From: an uncultured Gammaproteobacteria bacterium
GTDB lineage: Bacteria; Pseudomonadota; Gammaproteobacteria; HyVt-429
Direction: 5' to 3'
DNA length: 49,751 nt
NCBI GenBank assembly: GCA_947259975.1
Contig: CAMYOD010000049.1
Location: forward strand, 1-49,751
Made by a program: the position numbers and the translations under genes. Below the pieces are notes generated by a model that did no database searches, had not been told where the DNA came from, and saw only the letters and a list, made by a program, of their open reading frames with translations. Each line of letters opens with the position of its first letter. Positions within the stretch are counted from its first letter, which is position 1. Below are positions 18,911-26,802 of the stretch, piece by piece.

Positions 18911-19287
18911 GGGTGGTCTGCAAGTTATTCGAACCTCCGACGAAATCTTAGGGCTAGGTTCGAAAAATTTGTCGGGAACAAATTTTGGCGAGCCCCGTAG
19001 GGGCGCGCCCGGAAGGGCTGTTGCCGCGGCCTTAGGGCCGCGGCGCTCTTCATTCCTGCCCAGGCTGCTCGCATGGCTCGCAGCCGTTCGGCTCGCGCGA
19101 AGCGGTGCTTCGCGTAAGGCGCTCGCCTCACCCAGGCGCGCCACCTTAAATGACATCCTCACGGGACCTTTTTTCGTGGTTTGCCCGGAAGGGCTATCGA
19201 CCGCTCAGAACGCGGATACTGTCCGTTTGTGCCTGCGCGGCCGCGCTGTTTCACTCTCACTGGACCGCGGGCAATCGGGCCCTCACA
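18911..19287. other. gene-free, hairpin-rich stretch between tRNA-Arg and the glycan region
   Basis: No credible gene is seen in these 377 bases. Features seen: a 15-base inverted copy of the tRNA-Arg T-arm (18927-18941 against 18841-18855), and a 9-pair hairpin (18964-18972 with 18978-18986). Shorter stems are GCCCC/GGGGC (18992-19004), an 8-pair GC palindrome with TTAG loop (19024-19043) and an 8-pair stem with GGT loop (19096-19114). A 13-base direct repeat GCCCGGAAGGGCT occurs at 19007 and 19183. Open frames here produce tRNA-derived spurious peptides. Confidence 0.7.
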
Positions 19288-20085
19288 CTACTGTGAATTC
19301 GCACCGCTGTCCCGCTTACGGCAAACCAGGAACAATGAACTTCCGAAGGGTCTATGTCGCAAATGTCCTATGTCCCAGTCGCACACGTGTGCCAAAAAAT
19401 GATTTATCAGCGGGTGAGGGATATCGATGTCAGATCGAATCGCAGTATTGGGATTCAATCGCAGGATAATGCGCTGCCACAGTCGAACTAGAAAAATCAT
19501 GGGCGATAACAGGAGCGGCCAATAAAGCTGCTGGACCAGCTCCCAATGTCCCGCCCCAGCCCATGTCTCTATATCCTTCTTCGTAAAGCGACGCCTTATC
19601 CCTACAGCGATATCATGTATGCCTTTGAATCCCCGCAGCGCCGGAAGGTTACAGATTAAAACACCGCCTGGATTCAGCCGATCGTAGCTCGCCTCGAGGA
19701 ATCGCCCGATCTCCGGCCGATCGAGATAGCAGAGTGTGTCATTGCTGACGATGACATCGAAGCGCTGCCCGTGAAAGACGTGGTCCAGCGCGCGCAGATC
19801 CTCTTGGCAAACTTCGAAACCACGCCCGCGGCAGATCCCCACCGCATCATCGGAGAGGTCGAATCCGTAGAGTTTATCGTAGCCATTGTCCTTTAAATAG
19901 CGCATAAGCCCTCCGGTTCCACAACCGGCATCGAGAATCGCGATGTCTTTGGCGGAAAAGAAGGTTGCCAGGCTGTTCAATACCAGTCGATGCAGTGTGC
20001 GATACCACCAATGCTCCGATTCGACCCGGGACATTTTTTCGTATTCTTCTTGTCTGTCTAGCATTGGCTGTGCGGAATCGTCCAA
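19288..20085 (-). CDS. class I SAM-dependent methyltransferase
   Basis: A 265-residue methyltransferase of the Rossmann type. Motif I is ILDAGCGTGGLMRYL (about 50-64), followed by the acidic GFDLSD and the motif IV-like FDVIVSNDTLCYL (about 109-121). The N-terminal SEHWWYRTLHRLV is typical of methyltransferases found in polysaccharide and lipid-sugar clusters. A hydrophobic stretch near 195-205 (LLLSPMIFLVRLW) may touch the membrane. It is the last gene of a minus-strand set with the aminotransferase and SDR upstream, so a sugar or a glycan end is the probable substrate (inference). Base composition is lower in GC than in the housekeeping block. Confidence 0.85.
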   Translation of the reverse strand: MDDSAQPMLDRQEEYEKMSRVESEHWWYRTLHRLVLNSLATFFSAKDIAILDAGCGTGGLMRYLKDNGYDKLYGFDLSDDAVGICRGRGFEVCQEDLRALDHVFHGQRFDVIVSNDTLCYLDRPEIGRFLEASYDRLNPGGVLICNLPALRGFKGIHDIAVGIRRRFTKKDIETWAGAGHWELVQQLYWPLLLSPMIFLVRLWQRIILRLNPNTAIRSDIDIPHPLINHFLAHVCDWDIGHLRHRPFGSSLFLVCRKRDSGANSQ

Positions 20086-20173
20086 GTCATATCGTCTTTC
20101 ACCCGGGGGACGGGATACGGCCGTGGAATCCTGACGTACGCATACGGAATCTCTAATTGAAAGTGCCCGGCCG

Positions 20174-21277
20174 TCAAAGGACCGCTTTATTCACTAGAGT
20201 GCTGATCTCTTCCGCCGCCTCCGGTGACAGTTCCGGGTACATGGGCAGGGAGAGAACTTGCCGTGCCAGGGTCTCCGTATTTGCCAGAGCGCCTTTGCTA
20301 TAACCGAGAAAACGATAACCTGGCATCAGGTGAATCGGGTACGGGTAGTGCACACCGGTTCCGACGCCGTTTCGCGCTAGCGTTTCTCTCGCGCGATCAC
20401 GTTCTTCGATCTTGATTACGAACAAATGATATGCGTGCTCAGCGCCCGCGGCCGGTTCGAGGCGCGGGATCCTTGCGTCGAGCAAACGATCATAGACGGC
20501 GGCCAACGCGCGGCGGCGCGCTACGTAATCGGCAAGATGCGCTAGTTTTACATTGAGCACAGCCGCCTGAACCTCATCCATGCGGCTATTGATACCCTCT
20601 CGTTGCGAACAGTTGGTGTTGTCGAACCCGTACATGCGTATCCGTTTCATTTCTTTCGCGAGCTCACCGTCCTGGCTGTAACACAGGCCCGCGTCTCCAA
20701 ATGCTCCTAAGTTCTTGGTTGGATAGAATGAAAAAGCTGACGCATCGCCAAATGTGCCGACCGATTGCCCCCGAAGTCGCGCGCCATGGGCCTGGGCGCA
20801 GTCCTCCACAATCCTGATGTGGCTGTTTCCGATAATGGCGCGCAGTCTCTCGACGTCCACCACGTTGCCAAAAAGGTGAACTGGAATAACCGCTCGGGTC
20901 TTGGATGTCAGGTGGGACGGCAACTGCTCCAAGTCCATCAATGCCGTGGCCTCGTCAACATCGCAGAACACCGGTGTGGCACCGGTCATGCGTATGGCGG
21001 CCACCGTCGGTACCGCAGTATTCGCGACCGTGATCACCTCATCACCCGGGCCGATCTCAAGCGCCATTAGCGCGACGACCAATGCATCGGTGCCGCTGTT
21101 GACTGCAACGGCTCTACCATTGCCGCCAAGGAAATCTGTAAAAGACCTCTCGAAGGTCTCGACCTCTGCGCCCAAGATCAGCCTGCCGGAATTGAGTACA
21201 CGCTCTATCGCCTGTAGAGCCTCGGATTCCAACGTACGATACTGGGCAAGGTAATCGAACGCGGGTATCCTGTTCAT
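20174..21277 (-). CDS. DegT/DnrJ/EryC1/StrS sugar aminotransferase
   Basis: A PLP-dependent sugar aminotransferase of 367 residues. The motif FSFYPTKNLGAFGDAG holds the Schiff-base lysine. VNSGTDALVVALMAL binds the PLP phosphate, and EDCAQAHGA has the aspartate that pairs with the pyridine ring. The YPTKNLGAFGD form is nearest to enzymes acting on 3-keto nucleotide sugars (FdtB/QdtB-like), a family-level guess. The ATG at 21277 overlaps the stop of the upstream SDR (ATGA), so the pair is coupled and probably acts in sequence on one nucleotide sugar. An in-frame extension to 21358 lies inside the SDR gene and is rejected. Confidence 0.92.
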   Translation of the reverse strand: MNRIPAFDYLAQYRTLESEALQAIERVLNSGRLILGAEVETFERSFTDFLGGNGRAVAVNSGTDALVVALMALEIGPGDEVITVANTAVPTVAAIRMTGATPVFCDVDEATALMDLEQLPSHLTSKTRAVIPVHLFGNVVDVERLRAIIGNSHIRIVEDCAQAHGARLRGQSVGTFGDASAFSFYPTKNLGAFGDAGLCYSQDGELAKEMKRIRMYGFDNTNCSQREGINSRMDEVQAAVLNVKLAHLADYVARRRALAAVYDRLLDARIPRLEPAAGAEHAYHLFVIKIEERDRARETLARNGVGTGVHYPYPIHLMPGYRFLGYSKGALANTETLARQVLSLPMYPELSPEAAEEISTLVNKAVL

Positions 21278-22266
21278 GCCCAATATACCTTTTTGTGCGC
21301 GCGATAAAATTCTATCGTTCGTGCGAGTCCGTCTTGCAAGTCTATTTGTGGTTGCCATCCTGTGGCCTGAGCAAAGCGGGAGTAATCGCCGTAATAGTCG
21401 CCAATATCGATGATTTTCTTATCTTTCGGAAACGGTACCAGCTCGTATGCGACGCCGGTTAGCTCGTGCAAGATACCGACAAGATCGAGTAACGAATGAT
21501 AGGTCGGGGCACCAAGATTCAGCACTTTCCCGTAACAATCGTCAGTAAGCGCCGCCAGCAGCAGAGCCTCTACCACCTCGTCGACATAGTTGAAATCCCG
21601 CACCTGTCGACCAGTACCGAATACCTTGATGGGCTCGCCTTTCAGTGCCTGGCGAATGAAGATGCCCACGAACCCTTGTCGGTTGTTTCTTATCTGCTGG
21701 CGTGGCCCATACGTATTGGTAAGTCGCAGCACAGTCGATCGGAGATCGTAGGTGCGATCATACAACAGGTGGTAATACTCGGCCGCGAGCTTATTTATGC
21801 CATTAACGTCGACCGGAATCACGGGATGATCCTCCGAAACCGGCAGGCGTTGCGCAACGCCGTACACCTGTCGCGTCGATGTGTTTATCAATCTTGCGTC
21901 CGGATTGAAACGACGACACGACTCCACCAGATTCATTGTCGACACGCAGTTGACGGCCAAGTCCATTTTCGGATCTCGCATGCTGTCGCCGTGACTCACC
22001 TGGCCAGCGAGATGAAAAATATAGTCCTTGTCTTTAACCAGGATATCGAGCGAATGAGGATCCCGCATGTCTGAGATGTTGACCGAGACCCGGGAGCGAA
22101 CCGGCTCGATATTGAAAAAGTCACCGCCGAATTCCGGAAGCAGGGAATCGAGGATGGTCACTTTGGCATCTTCATGCACGAGTGCTATCGCCAGCGAACT
22201 GCCAATGAAGCCAAGGCCTCCGGTAATGAGTACCCGTTTACCACTGAAACGCCCACCAGCTGTCAT
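21274..22266 (-). CDS. NAD-dependent sugar epimerase/dehydratase (extended SDR)
   Basis: A 330-residue extended short-chain dehydrogenase. The nucleotide-binding GGLGFIG lies at 16-22, the acidic end of beta-2 is ILDSL, HLAGQVSHGDS is conserved, and LRLTNTYGPRQ and VRDFNYVDEVVEA bind the sugar nucleotide. The usual active-site Tyr-x-x-x-Lys reads N-G-I-N-K in VDVNGINKLAAEYYH: the tyrosine position is Asn. STRQVYG retains the Thr/Ser region. I recall the same NGINK form in other SDRs of polysaccharide clusters, so it may be a distinct subfamily rather than a dead enzyme. It is coupled to the aminotransferase downstream. Confidence 0.9.
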   Translation of the reverse strand: MTAGGRFSGKRVLITGGLGFIGSSLAIALVHEDAKVTILDSLLPEFGGDFFNIEPVRSRVSVNISDMRDPHSLDILVKDKDYIFHLAGQVSHGDSMRDPKMDLAVNCVSTMNLVESCRRFNPDARLINTSTRQVYGVAQRLPVSEDHPVIPVDVNGINKLAAEYYHLLYDRTYDLRSTVLRLTNTYGPRQQIRNNRQGFVGIFIRQALKGEPIKVFGTGRQVRDFNYVDEVVEALLLAALTDDCYGKVLNLGAPTYHSLLDLVGILHELTGVAYELVPFPKDKKIIDIGDYYGDYSRFAQATGWQPQIDLQDGLARTIEFYRAHKKVYWA

Positions 22267-22635
22267 TTGTACCCCTATTTTTGTGGCAGTTGAATGCCGA
22301 ACGTACCATGATTTGAGGATTTCCCTCTACGTACAGAATCAGTCGCGGGGCGCATTGTAGATGAGGCGTCTATGCTCGCCACCAGCCATCGGTTGGCAGA
22401 GATCGTCCGGTGTGCCGAACCAGAAGCGCTCTCCGCTTACTGCGGCAAGATCATGAGGCTCGGGCCGGTAAGCGCATCGTTAGACGGTAGCGTGGGGAAC
22501 AACTACAATCCGGCAACATCCGCAAACTGATAATCGACTCAGGCTAAATATCGTCCCCCTGGATACCAGGGGCTGCACGTTTCGTCGGCCAGATAGCTCA
22601 ACTACAGACAAAATCTTGCTCTTGAATATTTCACC
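22267..22635. other. intergenic region between divergent glycan genes
   Basis: This 369-base gap separates the minus-strand SDR operon from the plus-strand membrane-protein gene. It should hold promoters for both. I see one clean hairpin (22556-22572) and no convincing -35/-10 pair or gene. Confidence 0.5.
22556..22572 (+). repeat. perfect 7-bp inverted repeat
   Basis: CCCCTGG and CCAGGGG are separated by ATA, 63 bases before the membrane-protein start. It may be a protein-binding site or a leader hairpin. Confidence 0.4.
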
Positions 22636-24381
22636 ATGCAATCACTGATGCGTATAAGTTTTATCGCGACCTGTGCGGCGCTGGTAGGCTTTGCTTTGCA
22701 CATCGTCAACACGTATTTCGTGAATGTGCCAATCCTGGATAACTGGTCATTCGTGGAACTCTACGAAAAGATACACGACGGCACGGCCACCTTCGCCGAT
22801 TTCGTGCATCAGCACAATGAACACCGGATTCTGACTGCGCGACTTGTGTTTGTGGCGCTGGCGTTCTGGACGGGCTGGGATCTGACCTACGAGGCCTATG
22901 CGGTCATCGTCGTCCTGCTGATCACGTTTGCCGCTCTGGCGCGGACTGCCTTCTATCAGCGCTCAGATTCCTTGCCGATACTGGTCCCGTTGTCTGTATT
23001 GGTGACCTGCGCTTTATTGTTCTCGATGATCCAGTATGGCAGCTTGCTGTTTCCCGTGAACCTGCCCTGGTTCATGGTCATCGTAAGCACGAGTATCGGC
23101 ATATTTCTGCTCGCTTGGCCGAGCGAACGTCTGCGGGTGTGGCGATATGCTTTCGCGGCCGCGGCCTGTGGCGTGGCGACGTTCTCCGCCGCGAATGGAC
23201 TCTCGTCCTGGCTCGCCTTGTTGCCCTTGGTTGTCGTCTTCGCTCGCGAGTCCGAGTATCGGCTGCGTTGGCTCGTCGCCTGGTTTGGGCTGTTTGTGGC
23301 CTGTGGGGCGCTATATTTCGTGGGCTACGAGAAGCCCGGCGACCATCCGGACATCATGGTGGCGTTAAGTCATCCAATTTTGGCGATTAAATTCTTTTTG
23401 ATCTTGCTGGGTAGGCCCCTGGCTCCATGGGGTGAGATTGGCACGATGTGGATTATCGGCGGCGTCCTGTGCGCTGTTTACCTCTATCTGGCGTTCGATT
23501 ACCTGCGCCGCTTCGGTAGCCGTTTGTCGGATGAGTACGCCCCCTGGTTGAGTCTTGGCCTGTTGGCGATATTCTATGCCGGAATGGTGACCATCGGCCG
23601 CGTGGGGGCGGGCGAGGAGAGCGCGATAAGGTCGGATCGCTATATGACAACGACCATGCTGCTGGCAATCGCGCTCGTGCACATGGTGCGCCTGTATGTA
23701 TGCGATCGGTATCGCGCCTTGTCGTCGTCAAAAGGCACCCCAAAACCGGCCTACGCCGTGGTCTTCCTCTACGGGGTGCTGTTCGCGTACATCGTGGGTG
23801 TCTCCCTGGCAACAGTGGAGCGCGTGGAGGCCTGGTCGGTCAAAACCAGGCAGTACGAACAGTGCCTGGAGCTGGTGCACTATGCGCCGCCGTCGTGTTT
23901 GCGGGAAATATTTCCTGCCTGGGGAGTCATCAAGGAGCGCTCGCTGGTCGTCGAACGCCTGAACTTCAGAGAATTTGCCAAAGATTTAACATTTTTCGAT
24001 CCCGCCGACATTCCGGAGGCCCTTGATCACGGCCATATTGATCTTGGATCTCTACTCACGGCTCCGATATCGTTGACGAGCGGCACTCATTTCGAACTGA
24101 CGGGCAGGGTCGTGCGACCGTCGTTGCTCAAGCCCTTCATGGTCTTGTTCTCCTTCGGCGATGCGCAGCCGAGGTTCTTCGCCAGTACACGCGTAGGCAC
24201 AGAAGTGAGTCCCGGTCACGTGAAACCGGGATGGGGCTATTCATCCTGGTCGGCAACAGTTTACGAACACGCATTACCCGCGGGCGATCATCGCATCCGT
24301 GCCTGGGTCTACGATGCGGATGGGCGGCGCTTCGTGCAATTGGACGGTGAGATTCGCGTGGTCGTTACGAAGGACGCTTGA
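22636..24381 (+). CDS. large polytopic membrane protein, unknown function (possible GT-C glycosyltransferase)
   Basis: A 581-residue protein with roughly ten hydrophobic segments over the first 400 residues (for example 7-27, 85-105, 112-130, 140-160, 170-205, 215-231, 250-285, 295-315, 378-398). A soluble C-terminal domain of about 180 residues follows and looks beta-rich. Between helices 1 and 2 is a loop with PILDNWSF and QHNEHRI. Acidic or histidine-bearing first loops are typical of GT-C enzymes that use lipid-linked sugars, but I do not recognise a named family. Neighbours (GT2 with polyprenyl-phosphate features, SDR, aminotransferase) favour a surface-glycan role. ATG at 22636; a GTG or TTG alternative is not obvious. 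Confidence 0.8.
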   Translation: MQSLMRISFIATCAALVGFALHIVNTYFVNVPILDNWSFVELYEKIHDGTATFADFVHQHNEHRILTARLVFVALAFWTGWDLTYEAYAVIVVLLITFAALARTAFYQRSDSLPILVPLSVLVTCALLFSMIQYGSLLFPVNLPWFMVIVSTSIGIFLLAWPSERLRVWRYAFAAAACGVATFSAANGLSSWLALLPLVVVFARESEYRLRWLVAWFGLFVACGALYFVGYEKPGDHPDIMVALSHPILAIKFFLILLGRPLAPWGEIGTMWIIGGVLCAVYLYLAFDYLRRFGSRLSDEYAPWLSLGLLAIFYAGMVTIGRVGAGEESAIRSDRYMTTTMLLAIALVHMVRLYVCDRYRALSSSKGTPKPAYAVVFLYGVLFAYIVGVSLATVERVEAWSVKTRQYEQCLELVHYAPPSCLREIFPAWGVIKERSLVVERLNFREFAKDLTFFDPADIPEALDHGHIDLGSLLTAPISLTSGTHFELTGRVVRPSLLKPFMVLFSFGDAQPRFFASTRVGTEVSPGHVKPGWGYSSWSATVYEHALPAGDHRIRAWVYDADGRRFVQLDGEIRVVVTKDA

Positions 24382-24501
24382 GCGGATTTTGACCCCAGCG
24401 GGCAGCCGCAATGCCAGCAAAACCCGCCGGCCGGTCTGTGTTGGAAGCGGCCGGTGCCCGAGAGATTGACGTCCGTAATGCAGACATTTTCCGCGCCCGG
24501 C

Positions 24502-25452
24502 TCATGCCTGGACATTATCGCTCTTTCTTATATAGCGCACGACATACTGCGGAGTGGCGCTGGCATCCAGAAACAAACGGCCCAGATATTCACCGATGGT
24601 GCCGAGGATAATCAATTGAATGCCGGCGAAGAACAGCATCGCGACCAGTATCGATGGGATGCCCAGGGGCAGATCCGGGTTGATCCACAACTTCTCGACA
24701 ACGATGACCACGATCAGGCCGACGCTGAGCATTGAAAGGACGATTCCGGCAATGGATGAGATACGCAACGGCAGGATGGAGTAACTCAGAAACATATTCG
24801 TCCACAACTTGATCAGCTTGCGCCAGGTGTAATTTGACTGCCCACCGGCACGGCTGCGGTGTTCTACATCAATCTGGCTGATGTTGCGCGTGGAGCGGAA
24901 CACCAGACCGTCGATATAGGGAAAGGCACCTTGGTATTTGATGACCTCATCAACCACAAACCGGTTCATGACCTTGAAGCTGGACAGGTATAACTCAGCG
25001 GGCTTCTTGAGCATGATGTTGGCCATCTTGTCATTGAACCAGCTGCCCAGGTTGCGTATCCAGTTATGCTGTTTGACCCGATAGCGGCCGTAGACCACGT
25101 CATAGTTACCCGATTTACAGGCCGCCAGCATGTTGAGAACTTCCTCCGGCGGGTTCTGGCCATCATCGTCAAGCACGCCCACATAGTCACCAACGGCATG
25201 ATTCATGCCCGCCAGCACCGCATTATGCTCGCCGTAATTACGGCTCAGGTGGATGAACGTGACCGTGGCGGGGTATTTTTCCTGTAACGCCGCACAGACC
25301 GCCTCGCTGTCATCGCCTGACCCGTCGTTGACGAGCACGATCTCGAAGCGCAGATGCTGGTAGATGTCATGAATATGATCGACCAGGGCGCCGATACTGC
25401 CGGCGCCGTTGAAAACGGGAATTACGAGCGAAAGATCAATATCGGTTGTCAT
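24502..25452 (-). CDS. family 2 glycosyltransferase (DPM1/GtrB-like, membrane-anchored)
   Basis: Likely transfers a sugar from a nucleotide sugar to polyprenyl phosphate at the inner membrane. The 316-residue protein has the GT-A fold start LSLVIPVFNGAGSIGALV (about 7-24), EIVLVNDGSGDDS, and the metal-binding GVLDDDGQNPPEE (DDD near 97-99). Two C-terminal transmembrane helices follow (about 230-256 and 265-290). FKVMNRFVVDEV and QSNYTWRKLIKLW are typical of this polyprenyl-phosphate group. It converges on the 581-residue membrane protein, which could be the enzyme that uses the lipid-linked sugar (inference). Confidence 0.92.
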   Translation of the reverse strand: MTTDIDLSLVIPVFNGAGSIGALVDHIHDIYQHLRFEIVLVNDGSGDDSEAVCAALQEKYPATVTFIHLSRNYGEHNAVLAGMNHAVGDYVGVLDDDGQNPPEEVLNMLAACKSGNYDVVYGRYRVKQHNWIRNLGSWFNDKMANIMLKKPAELYLSSFKVMNRFVVDEVIKYQGAFPYIDGLVFRSTRNISQIDVEHRSRAGGQSNYTWRKLIKLWTNMFLSYSILPLRISSIAGIVLSMLSVGLIVVIVVEKLWINPDLPLGIPSILVAMLFFAGIQLIILGTIGEYLGRLFLDASATPQYVVRYIRKSDNVQA

Positions 25453-25560
25453 TTTTTCTTGTCGGACATCGAGGGCAAAAAAAGGGCGGCGCGGTCATGT
25501 CTCGGCATTAGAGTGCCCGGCCCGTAATCCTTGATTCTTAATGGCCCCTCTATTCTACCG

Positions 25561-25585
25561 GCGGGCCTGAGAAAAAAAAGCCCGC
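25561..25585 (+). repeat. hairpin with A-rich loop before the GT4 gene
   Basis: GCGGGC (25561-25566) pairs with GCCCGC (25580-25585); the loop contains eight As. It lies between the divergent GT2 and GT4 genes, 41 bases before the GT4 start. Its role is unknown. Confidence 0.35.
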
Positions 25586-25626
25586 AGTCCTTTGCTTCCT
25601 CGCCCGGCCTCGTTAGTCTATTGGCG

Positions 25627-26727
25627 ATGCGCTGCGCCATTATTTCTTATCGCTATCCGCCCGAAGGAGTTGCCGGGGTGGCGTTCGCCGTCGAGGCCTT
25701 GGCGGAGATGATGGTCAAAGAGGGACATGAGGTGCTGGTGCTTTGCCGCACCCCTCGGAAAGATCTGGTTCAAGACATCAGGGATGGCGTGCACTTGCAT
25801 CGCATGCCTCTGGCGTGGTCCGACGCGCGCATGGCCGAAAGCCTGATCGCGACGGCGGCAGACTTCAAGCCAAACCTGCTGCAGGTGCATTTGCTGACGG
25901 GCCTGCATTTTCAAGCGGTGCTCAAGACCGCGGAAGCCTGCCGTTGCCCGTTGATTCATTATCTGCATATATACTCGTTGATTTGCAGGGCGAACACGCT
26001 GTTTCGGGACGGACGCAGCTGCACGTGGCTGTGCCCACCGTGCCGGCGCCATGCCCAGGCGATGCAGAACTATACCGCAAAGGTCGACGGGGTGGTCGCG
26101 GTGAGCCGCGGCGTGTTGGACTGGCATCTAAAAGCCGGTCAGTTCGCGGGCATACCGCAGGCCGTCATTCCTAACGCCGCACCGAGAAAGGCCTTAAGGT
26201 CCGCCCGCAATCATCATGGCAGGCCGGTGCTGGGCTTTTTGGGCCGGATCGCCCCGACGAAGGGTCTCGCCTGGCTTTTGCAAGTGGCACGGGAGCTGGG
26301 GTTGCCGGTGAAGGTCGCGGGCACGGGCCCGGAAATGCTGATGCACCGATTGCAGCAGGAATTCGCCGGTGAACTGGTTGAGTTCTGCGGTTGGGTGGAT
26401 GCAGACGAGTTTCTACCCACCATCGATGCCTTGGTGGTGCCTTCGCTTTGGGAGGAACCGCTTGGGCGTGTCGCGCTCGAGGCCCTCAGCCACGGCGTGC
26501 CCATTGTCGCATCCCGGGTCGGTGGCCTGGCGGATTTGTTAGTCGACGGGGTCAACGGCTGGGGCATTCATCCGCACGAGCCTGAAAGTCTGGCCATTGC
26601 CCTGAAAAAGCTATGCGAGCATCCGGTTCTGGATCCCACGACGGTCCAAGAAACTATGCGTGCTTATGTGCCGGAAAAAATCTGCGCGCAGGTGGCAACC
26701 TTCGATCGACAAATAATCGGCGTGTGA
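25627..26727 (+). CDS. family 4 glycosyltransferase
   Basis: A 366-residue GT-B glycosyltransferase. The N-terminal Rossmann domain begins MRCAIISYRYPPEGVAGVAF, and the C-terminal domain has LGFLGRIAPTKGLAWLLQVA and the nucleotide-sugar site PSLWEEPLGRVALEALSHGVPIVAS (E-x7-E pattern). A cysteine-rich insert near 120-145 (CRAN..., SCTWLCPPCRRH) resembles a small metal-binding or disulfide knot seen in some GT4 enzymes. The ATG at 25627 gives the family start; the upstream in-frame extension to 25531 is in the leader. It closes the glycan region on the plus strand. Confidence 0.92.
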   Translation: MRCAIISYRYPPEGVAGVAFAVEALAEMMVKEGHEVLVLCRTPRKDLVQDIRDGVHLHRMPLAWSDARMAESLIATAADFKPNLLQVHLLTGLHFQAVLKTAEACRCPLIHYLHIYSLICRANTLFRDGRSCTWLCPPCRRHAQAMQNYTAKVDGVVAVSRGVLDWHLKAGQFAGIPQAVIPNAAPRKALRSARNHHGRPVLGFLGRIAPTKGLAWLLQVARELGLPVKVAGTGPEMLMHRLQQEFAGELVEFCGWVDADEFLPTIDALVVPSLWEEPLGRVALEALSHGVPIVASRVGGLADLLVDGVNGWGIHPHEPESLAIALKKLCEHPVLDPTTVQETMRAYVPEKICAQVATFDRQIIGV

Positions 26728-26736
26728 TGACCTGCG

Positions 26737-26751
26737 GTGCTAATTAAGCAC
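26737..26751. terminator. small hairpin between convergent GT4 and cyclase genes
   Basis: GTGCT and AGCAC pair around AATTA just after the GT4 stop. It is symmetric and could act on either strand, but there is no T-run. Confidence 0.25.
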
Positions 26752-26802
26752 GAGGCCAGACTTAAAAGGCTATGCGCGCGCGAACCTGGCGGGAAACCAA
26801 AC

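Noticed and set aside
18827..19162. Minus-strand open frame reading through tRNA-Arg
   Set aside because: Its C-terminus (ARKDSNLRPPGS) is the translated complement of the tRNA, a well-known false gene type.
18911..19287. CRISPR array or integrase attachment site
   Set aside because: The hairpins differ from each other and are not evenly spaced repeats; no second tRNA 3' end is found in the window.
24382..24501. Rho-independent terminator between the membrane protein and GT2
   Set aside because: CCGGCCGG-type palindromes are present but no stable stem followed by a T-run on either strand.
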